Source of the DNA: an uncultured Anaerolineales bacterium
Lineage (GTDB): Bacteria > Chloroflexota > Anaerolineae > Anaerolineales > UBA4823
DNA: 38,652 nucleotides
Direction: 5' to 3'
Assembly (NCBI GenBank): GCA_937928795.1
Contig: CALFWB010000102.1
Span: 1-38,652 of the forward strand
How positions within the stretch are numbered: the first letter of the stretch is position 1; each line of letters begins with the position of its first letter. The position numbers and the translations under genes were made by a program. The notes beneath the pieces are model-generated. The model was not told the DNA's origin. It was given only the letters and a program-made list of their open reading frames with translations, and did not search any database. Positions 7,428 to 15,664 of the stretch are shown one piece after another.

Positions 7428-8411
7428 TTACAGGGCGATGACCCCATCCGCATGGCGCGCCCGACTGCCTTCAGTTAATCCGTCTTGCACCCATGCAGTT
7501 CCCTCTTGGCGATTGGCAAGCTGGCGAATCACCAAAACGTCTGCTTTCGGAGAAGCCTCCAGCAAGAACAATCGCCTAGCACCATATAGGAAAACGCCCG
7601 TTTTGGGGCAGCTACCATCCCAGAGTTGGAGAGAAACGATGAGCGAGCACAAGTCTGCATCGGATAGAGGGGCTGCTAGGGCTTTGCCACCCGCCCCAAT
7701 TTCAACAGCACCCGCCAAATCCGCCCGCTCGATGAGAAATCCTGCGCCTATCAACCGCCTATAATCGTCTTCGAGTTGCCTCTGCTCCGAGACAGACCAA
7801 CCTTCCCCCAACCCGGCGCGGCTGAAAGCAACCATTGCCCGAACCATAGGTTGGGCTTGTTCCAATAAGGTGCTTTTTGCAAAGTGAGTTCCTTCAAAGT
7901 TGAGTTCTGCAGCCGTCAGGTCTGCCAACGCGCAAGCCTGCTTGAAGAGCACGAATGCGCCCAGCGGCATTTCCGTCCGCAAGCCTTCATTCTGGCTAAC
8001 CATAAACCATTGCGGAAGGATTTTCTCCGCTAACACGGCCTGCTCGGTGACAGGATGCATAAACAGGTGCTCGGCTTGTGTGCTGTACTGCACGAGGTGC
8101 TTTCCCCTCTGGGCAAATCGGGTTAGGGCAGCTCGTCCGTTGCGCCGCAGGATGACGGTCATCTCAGCCGCATTGACAGATAACAGAGTCAGGGACTTAA
8201 TCAGTGACGGTTGGAAGGGCTGGTTGGGGTCTTTGGGGGAATAGTAGCCTTTAGCAGCTAACGAGGAGAGGCTTGCTTCGGTCAGCTCGGCCGATTCGGG
8301 CAATTCCTGAGTACCCAGCCAGACGCTCAATACCGAGCCGGGCTGGATCGGGAGATGCAACACGATGGACAGAGCCAGGGTTTCGGAATGGGCTATCTGA
8401 TAGACCGACAT
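7428..8411 (-). CDS. Hypothetical protein, 327 residues, family not recognised
   Basis: I do not recognise this protein. It begins MSVYQIAHSETLALSIVL and has no signal peptide or membrane helix, so it should be cytoplasmic. It seems to have an N-terminal alpha/beta part (to about residue 105), a helical middle rich in Ala, Glu and Gln (about 105-235), and a C-terminal beta-rich part ending in GVIAL with repeated hydrophobic strands such as GVFLYGARRLFLLEA and ADVLVIRQL. No nucleotide-binding or metal motif is apparent. Its ATG overlaps the stop of an upstream 50-codon ORF (TAATG), so the two are likely translated together. It is divergent from the alpha-2-macroglobulin gene. The overall form (regular codon use, few rare residues, plausible site AGGTGAG before the start) argues that it is a true gene. 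Confidence 0.7.
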   Translation of the reverse strand: MSVYQIAHSETLALSIVLHLPIQPGSVLSVWLGTQELPESAELTEASLSSLAAKGYYSPKDPNQPFQPSLIKSLTLLSVNAAEMTVILRRNGRAALTRFAQRGKHLVQYSTQAEHLFMHPVTEQAVLAEKILPQWFMVSQNEGLRTEMPLGAFVLFKQACALADLTAAELNFEGTHFAKSTLLEQAQPMVRAMVAFSRAGLGEGWSVSEQRQLEDDYRRLIGAGFLIERADLAGAVEIGAGGKALAAPLSDADLCSLIVSLQLWDGSCPKTGVFLYGARRLFLLEASPKADVLVIRQLANRQEGTAWVQDGLTEGSRARHADGVIAL

Positions 8412-8563
8412 TACTCACCTGCCAGCAGGATGTCACGCAGGCGACGGATACAAGCGCTCCCCTCCTGGCGGGAAAGCTTCCCCTCTTCCACGAATTTTTT
8501 GATCCGTCGCAAACTGTGCAAGTATTGGTCTTTTCGCAGGAGAGTCGACGTTATAATGCCCAT
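8411..8563 (-). CDS. Small basic 50-residue ORF coupled to the hypothetical gene
   Basis: A minus-strand ORF of 50 codons running from an ATG at 8563 to a TAA whose last base is the first base of the next ATG (TAATG). The product starts MGIITSTLLRKDQYLHSLRRI and continues with a charged, amphipathic-looking helix (KKFVEEGKLSRQEG, then CIRRLRDILLAGE). It is basic, has no membrane segment, and matches no family I know. No strong ribosome-binding site is seen before the ATG, so the real start may lie a little further in. The first codons cover the -10 box of the divergent gene at 8628, so transcription of the two sides could interfere. The overlap and the protein-like composition are the evidence that it is coding. 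Confidence 0.5.
   Translation of the reverse strand: MGIITSTLLRKDQYLHSLRRIKKFVEEGKLSRQEGSACIRRLRDILLAGE
8552..8557 (+). promoter_or_regulatory. -10 box for the alpha-2-macroglobulin gene
   Basis: TTATAAT gives a perfect -10 hexamer with predicted start near 8564, a leader of about 64 bases and an AGGAAGGAG ribosome-binding site before the ATG at 8628. TTGGTC at 8525-8530 is a weak and rather distant -35 candidate. Confidence 0.55.
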
Positions 8564-8627
8564 AGCAACTGCACGGGAACGATTGCCCGCTGCAGAACGT
8601 CCTGCAGAGTAGGAAGGAGCTTATAGC

Positions 8628-11600
8628 ATGTCCAACCAGCGTATCCTTGGGTATTCCCTGATGCTCCTCTTTGCAGGGCTATCCCTCTCGGCTTGTTTCC
8701 TCTTTTCCTCCCGCAGGGCGGAACAGCCGACGTCCGTGCCCATTCAGATTCAGAGTCCATCCGCCTCGCCAACCCCAGAAGGTGTCCCAATGGAAATCCA
8801 ACTCAGCGAAGGAAAATCTGCGCCCATTCCCCCCTTGCCAACCGCCACAGCCCAACCCCAAGCCCTCACCCCGCAGCAGATTGCGGCGATCTGGGAGCGT
8901 TTGCCAGCCTTACCGCCTGCAGCAAGCTTGACGACAGACCTTAAGTTCCCTGCGGAGCTGCTCCCGCCCCCGCGCCCCGGCCTGACCGTCCAAGAGCCTT
9001 TTCCACCTCCCGAAACCGCCCCCACCCCAGCCGTTGACACTTCTGCCCCGCTCGAAGTGGTGCGCTATGCCCCTGAAGGCGAGGTGGACACTGTGCCGTT
9101 TGTCAGCATCACCTTTAATCAAGCGATGGTGCCGTTGGGGACCCTGCAAGACCTTACCGCCGAACGAGTGCCAGCCCGCATTGAACCCGAACTCAAAGGC
9201 ACCTGGCGCTGGTTGGGCACCAAGACCCTCACCTTTGAATTTGCCTCCGATCAAATCGACCGCCTACCGAAGGCGACTACCTATCGCGTCACGGTGCCAG
9301 CCGGCACCCAATCTCAACTCGGCAATCGCCTAGAAAAAGACTTTGTTTTCTCCTTTTCGACCCCACCGCCCACGGTCGTGCAGACGTACCCTACTGACCA
9401 AGCCCAACCACGCCAGCCGCTCTTCTTTGTCGCCTTCGATCAGCGCATTGAACCCGCAAAGGTATTGGAGACCATCCAAGTCTATGCTGAGAACCAACGC
9501 ATTGACTTGCGCTTGGCAACTGAAGCGGAAATCCAAGCGGATGCGGTTGTCAAACAATTGGCGAAAAGCGCCTTAGAAGGGCGTTGGCTTGCTTTCAAAA
9601 CCACCCAGCCCTTGCCGGCCGCCGCCCAGGTAAACGTAACAATCGGGCCCGCTGTCCCTTCGGCTGAGGGCCCCTTGCGCTCCACCCAAGCGCAAACCTA
9701 TTCCTTCTCGACCTATGCCCCCTTGCGGCTGGAGGAATATTCCTGTGGCTGGGGCGAGGATTGTCCACCGCTTGCGCCATTCATCATCCGTTTCAACAAT
9801 CCCCTCGACCCCCAAGCCTTTGAGGAGACCTTGCTATCGGTCAGCCCAGCCATCCCTGGGCTCAACGCCAACGTCAGTGGAAACACCCTCTATATCGAAG
9901 GGGAAACGCGGGGCAACACCACGTATCAGGTGACTCTTTCTGCTGACCTGAGTGATATCTTCGGACAGAAGCTCGGAGAAGACCTCACCCTGCGCTTCAA
10001 AGTCGCTCGCTCCGCGCCGCTTCTGGTCGGGCCTAGCAGCAACTTTCTCACCCTAGACCCGGCGGCGAAAGGCGTCCTGACAGTTTATGCCTTGAATTAC
10101 TCCCACCTCGATCTCAAAATCTATGCCGTTCAACCCAGCGATTGGCGTGCCTTCAAAACCTACGTCCAAAATCGCTATGAGTTAAGAAATCCATCGCCAA
10201 TGCCCGGCAAACTGCTTGCCGAGAAAACGCTCAACTTGGACATCCCCCCCGAAACGCTCGGCGCCGTCCCAATAGACCTCAAACCCTACACGCCAACGGG
10301 CTTTGGACAGTTTGTGGTGATCGTCGCGCCTCCGCGTTCCCTGATCGAAAGTGAAGATGCCCGCTGGCGTCGTCATTCGCAAACCCTCATTTTCTGGGTG
10401 CAGCTCACCCAAATTGCCTTGGATGCCTTTAGCGATCACAGCCAGTTGATCGCCTTTGTCAGCGACTTGCGCAGCGGTGCTGCTCTCGCAGGGGTGAGTG
10501 TTCAAGCGGAAAATGGCGAAGCGCTGCGCACCAACGCTGAGGGCATCGCTCGCTTGCCCCTGCCTGACTCAGCCACCTATCTAACTGCTCGCACGGGAGA
10601 GGACTTGGCTTTCTTGCCCCGCTCGACTTGGCTTTATGGAGAGGACGCCTGGAAGCCCCGCTCGCAGCTCGATGCGCTGGCTTGGTTTGTTTTTGACGAC
10701 CGACAGATGTACCGCCCTGGCGAAGAGGTGCACATCAAAGGTTGGCTGCGGCGCATTGAGGCCGGTCCCAGCGGCGATGTCAGGCTGCTCGATTACGCGC
10801 TGCCCTCCCTAAGCTATCAGGTCACCGATGCAAGCGGCAATGCCATTAGCAGCGGCGAGGCATCCCTCAACGCCTGGGGTGGTTTCGATTTCGCCTTTAC
10901 CCTCCCCCAGGAGGTGAACTTGGGCAACGCCCAGCTCATCCTGACTGCCCAAAGCAGTCTGGCTGGGCAGACCTATCTGCACACCTTCCAGATTCAGGAG
11001 TTCCGTCGCCCTGAATTTGAAGTGATCGCCCGCACCGAAAGCCAGCCGCCCTTCTTTATCGGCGGACAGGCAACCATTTCAGTAGAGGCAAAATACTATG
11101 CCGGCGGCGGCTTGGCAAACGCTGAGGTCACATGGCAAGTCTCCTCCTCGCCCGCCAGTTACCACCCGCCGGGTTGGGAGGACTTTACATTTGGAGGTTG
11201 GCGGCCGTGGTGGGAAGCCTTTGAACCTTTCCCACAAGGCGAAACACAAACGATGCCCTTCCACGGCAAAACCGACGCCGGCGGCTTTCACTATTTGAAC
11301 CTCGACTTCACCACTCCGGCAGGCGCAACCCCCGACCAGCAGCCGCGCCAAGTGACCGCTGAAGCGACCGTGATGGATGTCAATCGCCAAGCCTGGACGA
11401 GCGCAACTACCCTGCTCGTTCACCCGGCTGAGTTGTATGTGGGCTTGCGCACCCCACGCTACTTTGTCCCCAAAGGGACACCCCTACGCGTGGACGTGAT
11501 CGTCACCGATCTGGATGGCAAGGCGGTGAGTGAGCAAGCGGTGGAAGTCCAAGCCAGCCGCTTGGAATGGAAAATGCGCCAGGGCAACTGGACGGAAGAA

Positions 11601-14600
11601 GCCACCGAAACTCAAATCTGCCAGGTAACCTCGGCAGTTGAGCCGGTCTCATGCACATTTGAAACCCCCTTGGGCGGCATCTACCAGATAACCGCCCGTG
11701 TGCGCGATCGGTTGGAACGGCTCAATCGAACCACCCTCACCCGCTGGGTGAGTGGCGGAGCGGTGCGCCCCGCCCTGACGGTGGAACAGGAGCGTGTTAA
11801 CCTAATCCCAGATAAGGAAAGCTACCAACCCGGCGAAACGGCTGAAATTCTGGTACAAGCCTCTTTTGCGCCGGCCGAAGGCTTGCTCACCGTCAGCCGC
11901 AGCGGCATCCTTTATCAAGAGCGCTTCTCGATGGATGCCAGCGGCTCGGCGGTCTTGCGTGTCCCCATCCAAGAGAGCCACCTTCCCAATCTGAACCTGC
12001 AGGTGGATTTGGTCGGTGCAGCTCTGCGCAGCGATGCCAGCGGCCAAGCGCAGCCCGATCTCCCCTCTCGCCCGGCTTATGCGGTTGGCACGCTGACCCT
12101 CAACATCCCGCCACTCTCGCGGACGCTTTCCGTCTCCGTTACTCCACAAGAGAGCGAACTCGAGCCCGGTGCAGAAACCAATTTGCTTGTCACCGTGAAA
12201 GACGCAATGGGCGAACCGCTGCCCAACGCCGAAGTGGCTGTGGTCGTGGTGGACGAAGCCATTCTGGCGTTGACCGGGTATCAAATGGGCGATCCCCTAC
12301 AAGCCTTTTACCCCAAGCGCGCCTCCGAAACGGAAAGCGTATATGGGCGCGCCAGCCTCGTCCTCGCCGATCCGCTTGCCTTAGCTCGCCAAGCCATCCA
12401 GCAAAGCCGCGTTATGGAAGCGGGGATGCCTGACTATATGGCACCCAAGGCGACCATGCTGCCAATGATGCCTGCACCTACTGAGGCTAGCGCACCGCAG
12501 CCAATTGCGCTGCGCTTGGATTTCAACCCCTTAGCGCTCTTTGCCCCTAGCCTGCGAACCGATTCAGAAGGGAAAGCCCAGGTTGGATTTCGATTGCCCG
12601 ACAACCTGACTCGCTATCGCATCATGGCGTTGGCGGTCGATAGCGGCGGACGTCGCTTTGGCAAGGGCGAAGCCAACCTGACCGCCCGCTTGCCCCTGAT
12701 GGTGCGCCTCTCTGCGCCACGCTTTTTGAACTTTGGCGATCGATTTGAGCTACCCGTGGTCGTACAAAACCAAACCAATGCAGAGATGGATGTGCAGGTG
12801 GTGGCGCGCGCCAACAACTTGACCCTCTCGCAATCTGGCTGGATGATCCGCGTCCCGCCCAACGACCGCGTTGAAGTGCGTTTTCCCGCCCAAACAGCTC
12901 TGGCTGGTCTCGCTCAGGTGCAAGTGGCTGCCGTAGCCAACCGATATGCTGACGCCGCCCAAATCGAGCTGCCGGTTTACACGCCGGCAACAAGTGAAGC
13001 CTTTGCCACCTATGGCGTGATTGACGAAGGTAGCCTCGCTCAACCGATCCAGCATCCCAGGGATGTTTTCCCTCATTACGGCGGTTTGGAAATCTCGACC
13101 TCCTCTACCGCTCTACAAGCCCTCACCGATGCGGTTCTCTATCTCGTTGCGTATCCCTTTGAGTGTTCGGAACAGTTGGCTTCGCGCATTTTGGCGATCG
13201 CCGCCCTGCGGGATGTCCTAACCGCCTTCAAAGCCGAAGGATTGCCGCCCGCAGAAGAATTAGAAAAGCGCGTGCAAAGCGACCTCGAACGCCTGCAAGG
13301 GATGCAGAATGACGATGGCGGCTTCCCGATCTGGACGCGCGGCGCCGAATCTGTTCCTTTCCATAGCATTCACGCTGCTCACGCCCTGATCCGCGCTCGA
13401 CAGAAAGGTTACACCGTGCCGACCGGGATGCTGGAGGCTGCCCTCGCTTATCTGAAAGCTATCGAAACCCACTACCCTAGTTGGTATCATCAACAAACTC
13501 GTTGGAGCCTGAGCGCTTATGCTTTGTATGTGCGCAACCTGGGCGGCGATTCGGACGCCATCAAAGCCCAAAATCTGATCCAAGAAGCTGGCTTAGAGAA
13601 CCTTCCTCTGACGGCGGTTGGTTGGTTGTGGCAGGTGGTGGAAAACCCCACCCAACGCGAGCAAATTCGCCGCCTGATCGGCAACCGTGTGGTTGAGACG
13701 GCCGGCGCAGCCAACTTCATCACCGAGTTCAACGAGCAGAGCTATCTGCTGCTCGAATCCGACCGCCGCACGGATGCCATTCTGCTTGACGCCCTGATGA
13801 GCGATAACCCGCAAAGCGACCTGATACCCAAGTTGGTCAAAGGCTTGTTTGCCCATCGCGTCAAAGGGCGTTGGAACAACACGCAGGAAAACGTCTTCGT
13901 CTTGTTGGCGTTAGACCGTTACTTTCAGACCTACGAGAGCCAGACGCCGGATTTCGTCGCCCGCCTGTGGTTAGGGGAGGCTTACGCCGGCAGCAACACC
14001 TTCCGCGGACGCAGCACCGAAATCCATAAGACAGCCATCCCGATGGACTTTGTCCTACAGCAAACCGCTGCGGGAACGGCAGCGCTGATCCTCAGCAAGG
14101 AAGGCAAAGGTCGGCTATATTACCGCTTGGGCTTGCGCTATGCACCTACCTCGCTACAGTTGCCTCCTCTGGACATGGGCTTTGTGGTCGAGCGGCGGTA
14201 TGAAGGGCTTGACGATCCCCAAGACGTCTATCAAGATGCGCAAGGACGTTGGCATATCCGCGCCGGAGCGCAAGTGCGCGTGCGCCTGACCCTGGTTGCC
14301 GACAGCCGCCGCTATCATGTCGCCTTGGTCGATCCCTTGCCAGCCGGATTAGAAATCCTCAACCCCGCCCTAGCCATAACGGGCAGCCTGCCGCAAGCGC
14401 CGACTTCTCCACAGCCTAAACCGTTTTGGTGGTGGTGGCGAGCGTGGTACGAACATCAAAACCTGCGCGACAACCGTGCCGAAGCCTTCGCCTCACTGTT
14501 ATGGGAAGGTGTCTATGAGTACAGCTACATTGCCCGTGCCACCATCCCCGGCACATTTGTCGTCCCGCCGGCGAAAGCCGAAGAGATGTATGCCCCCGAA

Positions 14601-14642
14601 GTCTTCGGGCGCAGCGCCTCGACGGTGGTGATTATAGAATAA
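8628..14642 (+). CDS. Alpha-2-macroglobulin family lipoprotein with thioester motif
   Basis: 2004 residues. The N-terminus is a lipoprotein signal with lipobox LSAC (Cys at about 23), then a Pro/Thr/Ser-rich linker to about residue 130. Two or three Ig-like Big_5 domains follow (VDTVPFVSITFNQAM, PRQPLFFVAFDQRI), then macroglobulin-type domains, one beginning near DRQMYRPGEEVHIKG. The conserved VVVVDEAIL strand near residue 1205 precedes a loose, Met/Pro/Ala-rich stretch (about 1220-1290) in the place of the protease bait region. The thioester motif CSEQ is intact, with Cys1513, at the start of an alpha-helical toroid domain that holds NDDGGFPIW; a C-terminal receptor-like domain ends the protein. 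Bacterial homologues (YfhM/ECAM type) trap proteases that attack the cell surface. A penicillin-binding protein 1C gene, the usual neighbour in proteobacteria, is not here. The gene stands alone between a divergent and a convergent gene. Confidence 0.93.
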   Translation: MSNQRILGYSLMLLFAGLSLSACFLFSSRRAEQPTSVPIQIQSPSASPTPEGVPMEIQLSEGKSAPIPPLPTATAQPQALTPQQIAAIWERLPALPPAASLTTDLKFPAELLPPPRPGLTVQEPFPPPETAPTPAVDTSAPLEVVRYAPEGEVDTVPFVSITFNQAMVPLGTLQDLTAERVPARIEPELKGTWRWLGTKTLTFEFASDQIDRLPKATTYRVTVPAGTQSQLGNRLEKDFVFSFSTPPPTVVQTYPTDQAQPRQPLFFVAFDQRIEPAKVLETIQVYAENQRIDLRLATEAEIQADAVVKQLAKSALEGRWLAFKTTQPLPAAAQVNVTIGPAVPSAEGPLRSTQAQTYSFSTYAPLRLEEYSCGWGEDCPPLAPFIIRFNNPLDPQAFEETLLSVSPAIPGLNANVSGNTLYIEGETRGNTTYQVTLSADLSDIFGQKLGEDLTLRFKVARSAPLLVGPSSNFLTLDPAAKGVLTVYALNYSHLDLKIYAVQPSDWRAFKTYVQNRYELRNPSPMPGKLLAEKTLNLDIPPETLGAVPIDLKPYTPTGFGQFVVIVAPPRSLIESEDARWRRHSQTLIFWVQLTQIALDAFSDHSQLIAFVSDLRSGAALAGVSVQAENGEALRTNAEGIARLPLPDSATYLTARTGEDLAFLPRSTWLYGEDAWKPRSQLDALAWFVFDDRQMYRPGEEVHIKGWLRRIEAGPSGDVRLLDYALPSLSYQVTDASGNAISSGEASLNAWGGFDFAFTLPQEVNLGNAQLILTAQSSLAGQTYLHTFQIQEFRRPEFEVIARTESQPPFFIGGQATISVEAKYYAGGGLANAEVTWQVSSSPASYHPPGWEDFTFGGWRPWWEAFEPFPQGETQTMPFHGKTDAGGFHYLNLDFTTPAGATPDQQPRQVTAEATVMDVNRQAWTSATTLLVHPAELYVGLRTPRYFVPKGTPLRVDVIVTDLDGKAVSEQAVEVQASRLEWKMRQGNWTEEATETQICQVTSAVEPVSCTFETPLGGIYQITARVRDRLERLNRTTLTRWVSGGAVRPALTVEQERVNLIPDKESYQPGETAEILVQASFAPAEGLLTVSRSGILYQERFSMDASGSAVLRVPIQESHLPNLNLQVDLVGAALRSDASGQAQPDLPSRPAYAVGTLTLNIPPLSRTLSVSVTPQESELEPGAETNLLVTVKDAMGEPLPNAEVAVVVVDEAILALTGYQMGDPLQAFYPKRASETESVYGRASLVLADPLALARQAIQQSRVMEAGMPDYMAPKATMLPMMPAPTEASAPQPIALRLDFNPLALFAPSLRTDSEGKAQVGFRLPDNLTRYRIMALAVDSGGRRFGKGEANLTARLPLMVRLSAPRFLNFGDRFELPVVVQNQTNAEMDVQVVARANNLTLSQSGWMIRVPPNDRVEVRFPAQTALAGLAQVQVAAVANRYADAAQIELPVYTPATSEAFATYGVIDEGSLAQPIQHPRDVFPHYGGLEISTSSTALQALTDAVLYLVAYPFECSEQLASRILAIAALRDVLTAFKAEGLPPAEELEKRVQSDLERLQGMQNDDGGFPIWTRGAESVPFHSIHAAHALIRARQKGYTVPTGMLEAALAYLKAIETHYPSWYHQQTRWSLSAYALYVRNLGGDSDAIKAQNLIQEAGLENLPLTAVGWLWQVVENPTQREQIRRLIGNRVVETAGAANFITEFNEQSYLLLESDRRTDAILLDALMSDNPQSDLIPKLVKGLFAHRVKGRWNNTQENVFVLLALDRYFQTYESQTPDFVARLWLGEAYAGSNTFRGRSTEIHKTAIPMDFVLQQTAAGTAALILSKEGKGRLYYRLGLRYAPTSLQLPPLDMGFVVERRYEGLDDPQDVYQDAQGRWHIRAGAQVRVRLTLVADSRRYHVALVDPLPAGLEILNPALAITGSLPQAPTSPQPKPFWWWWRAWYEHQNLRDNRAEAFASLLWEGVYEYSYIARATIPGTFVVPPAKAEEMYAPEVFGRSASTVVIIE

Positions 14643-14649
14643 AGCGGGG

Positions 14650-14677
14650 AACTGGCGGTGACTTTACCGCCAGTTCT
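14650..14677. terminator. Perfect 11-bp hairpin between convergent genes
   Basis: GAACTGGCGGT (14650-14660) and ACCGCCAGTTC (14667-14677) are exact inverted repeats with a six-base loop, eight bases after the macroglobulin stop. The following TCTATGTCTTG is only weakly T-rich and the other side has none, so it is at best an imperfect intrinsic terminator that could act for both convergent transcripts. Confidence 0.55.
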
Positions 14678-14707
14678 CTATGTCTTGCTCCTTAGTTGCT
14701 GGGAATT

Positions 14708-15610
14708 TCAAAGAGAAAACCCATATTCCTTCAAGACCCACTTTGGAAACTCAAAACGAACCGTTTTCAGGGGATCGACCACTTGGCAGAATTTTAGCTC
14801 CCCAACAATGCTCATCAGCATCCCAGCATCGTTAAGAGGGATTTTTACAAACTCAGTCAGAAATTGCGCCATGTTATGGATTGCCCCATCCGCAGCTTCA
14901 TCAGCCGTAGGTGCAGAGTAAATGGTCGATACCAAGTCTTCGGTTTCCACAAACGGCGTTGGCAGCCCTTGCAATTCAGGGACAACCTTCGCTCTAAAGC
15001 GCAATTCGCCGGGGATTTCGGCGCCGCAAACCACAATCTCGCCGTCTCCCATCACGGCATGGAAGTCACCAGCGCCAAACAATGCTCCTTCCACTCCCAC
15101 CGTAAAGTAGGCAATGCTTCCTTGCCGCATCAACTTGCAGTCCAAGTTGCCGCCATGAGGGCCAGGCGTTCCATTGGGGATACTTCCCTGGGCCGGCGCA
15201 ACGCCAATCACCCCGATCATCGGTTGAATGGGGATACGGATTTTATCCTTGAATATGACCGTATTCCCTTCCCGCTTCAGGATGGCAGTTTCCATCTCGG
15301 TGATGACATCCCCCAAAGCTCCCTCACCGGGGATAGTAACCATGCTTGCCTGATCACCGATCTTGATTTCCAATAACTCCACGCGCAAGACATCGCCTGG
15401 CTTTGCGCCTTCAATATAAACTGGACCGGTAGCTGGATTGACGTGATTCCAATCTAACGAGTCAACCAAATCCGTGGTCCTCTGGATTTGGCCCTCAAAG
15501 CAATCGTGGGTTTCGAGGATTACTTCCTCACCTTGCTGCACTCGATCGGCAGGGCGGATCTCGGGTGAGAAGGCAAAAAAGAGCTTTTTTCGGTCAATCA
15601 AAATGGTCAT
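14708..15610 (-). CDS. Acetamidase/formamidase family protein
   Basis: 300 residues of the FmdA/AmdA family, cytoplasmic metal-dependent enzymes that hydrolyse short amides to acid and ammonia. Seen motifs: ETHDCFEGQI near the N-terminus, DVLRVELLEI, PMIGVIGVAP, GPHGGNLDCK, GALFGAGDFHAVMGDGE with the His/Asp/Glu residues expected at the metal site, and a C-terminal DAGMLMSI helix. The ATG at 15610 is chosen because GGAGG lies seven bases before it; the frame stays open upstream but without such a site. It is the last gene of a minus-strand series with an ABC transporter and a C69-type peptidase, 54 bases after the peptidase stop. This suggests that the imported compound, or a product of the peptidase, carries an amide. 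The true substrate cannot be read from sequence. Confidence 0.9.
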   Translation of the reverse strand: MTILIDRKKLFFAFSPEIRPADRVQQGEEVILETHDCFEGQIQRTTDLVDSLDWNHVNPATGPVYIEGAKPGDVLRVELLEIKIGDQASMVTIPGEGALGDVITEMETAILKREGNTVIFKDKIRIPIQPMIGVIGVAPAQGSIPNGTPGPHGGNLDCKLMRQGSIAYFTVGVEGALFGAGDFHAVMGDGEIVVCGAEIPGELRFRAKVVPELQGLPTPFVETEDLVSTIYSAPTADEAADGAIHNMAQFLTEFVKIPLNDAGMLMSIVGELKFCQVVDPLKTVRFEFPKWVLKEYGFSL

Positions 15611-15664
15611 ATTAAACCTCCATCTCAAAAACTGTGATTACCTCGCATGTTTACCGCTAAGCGA

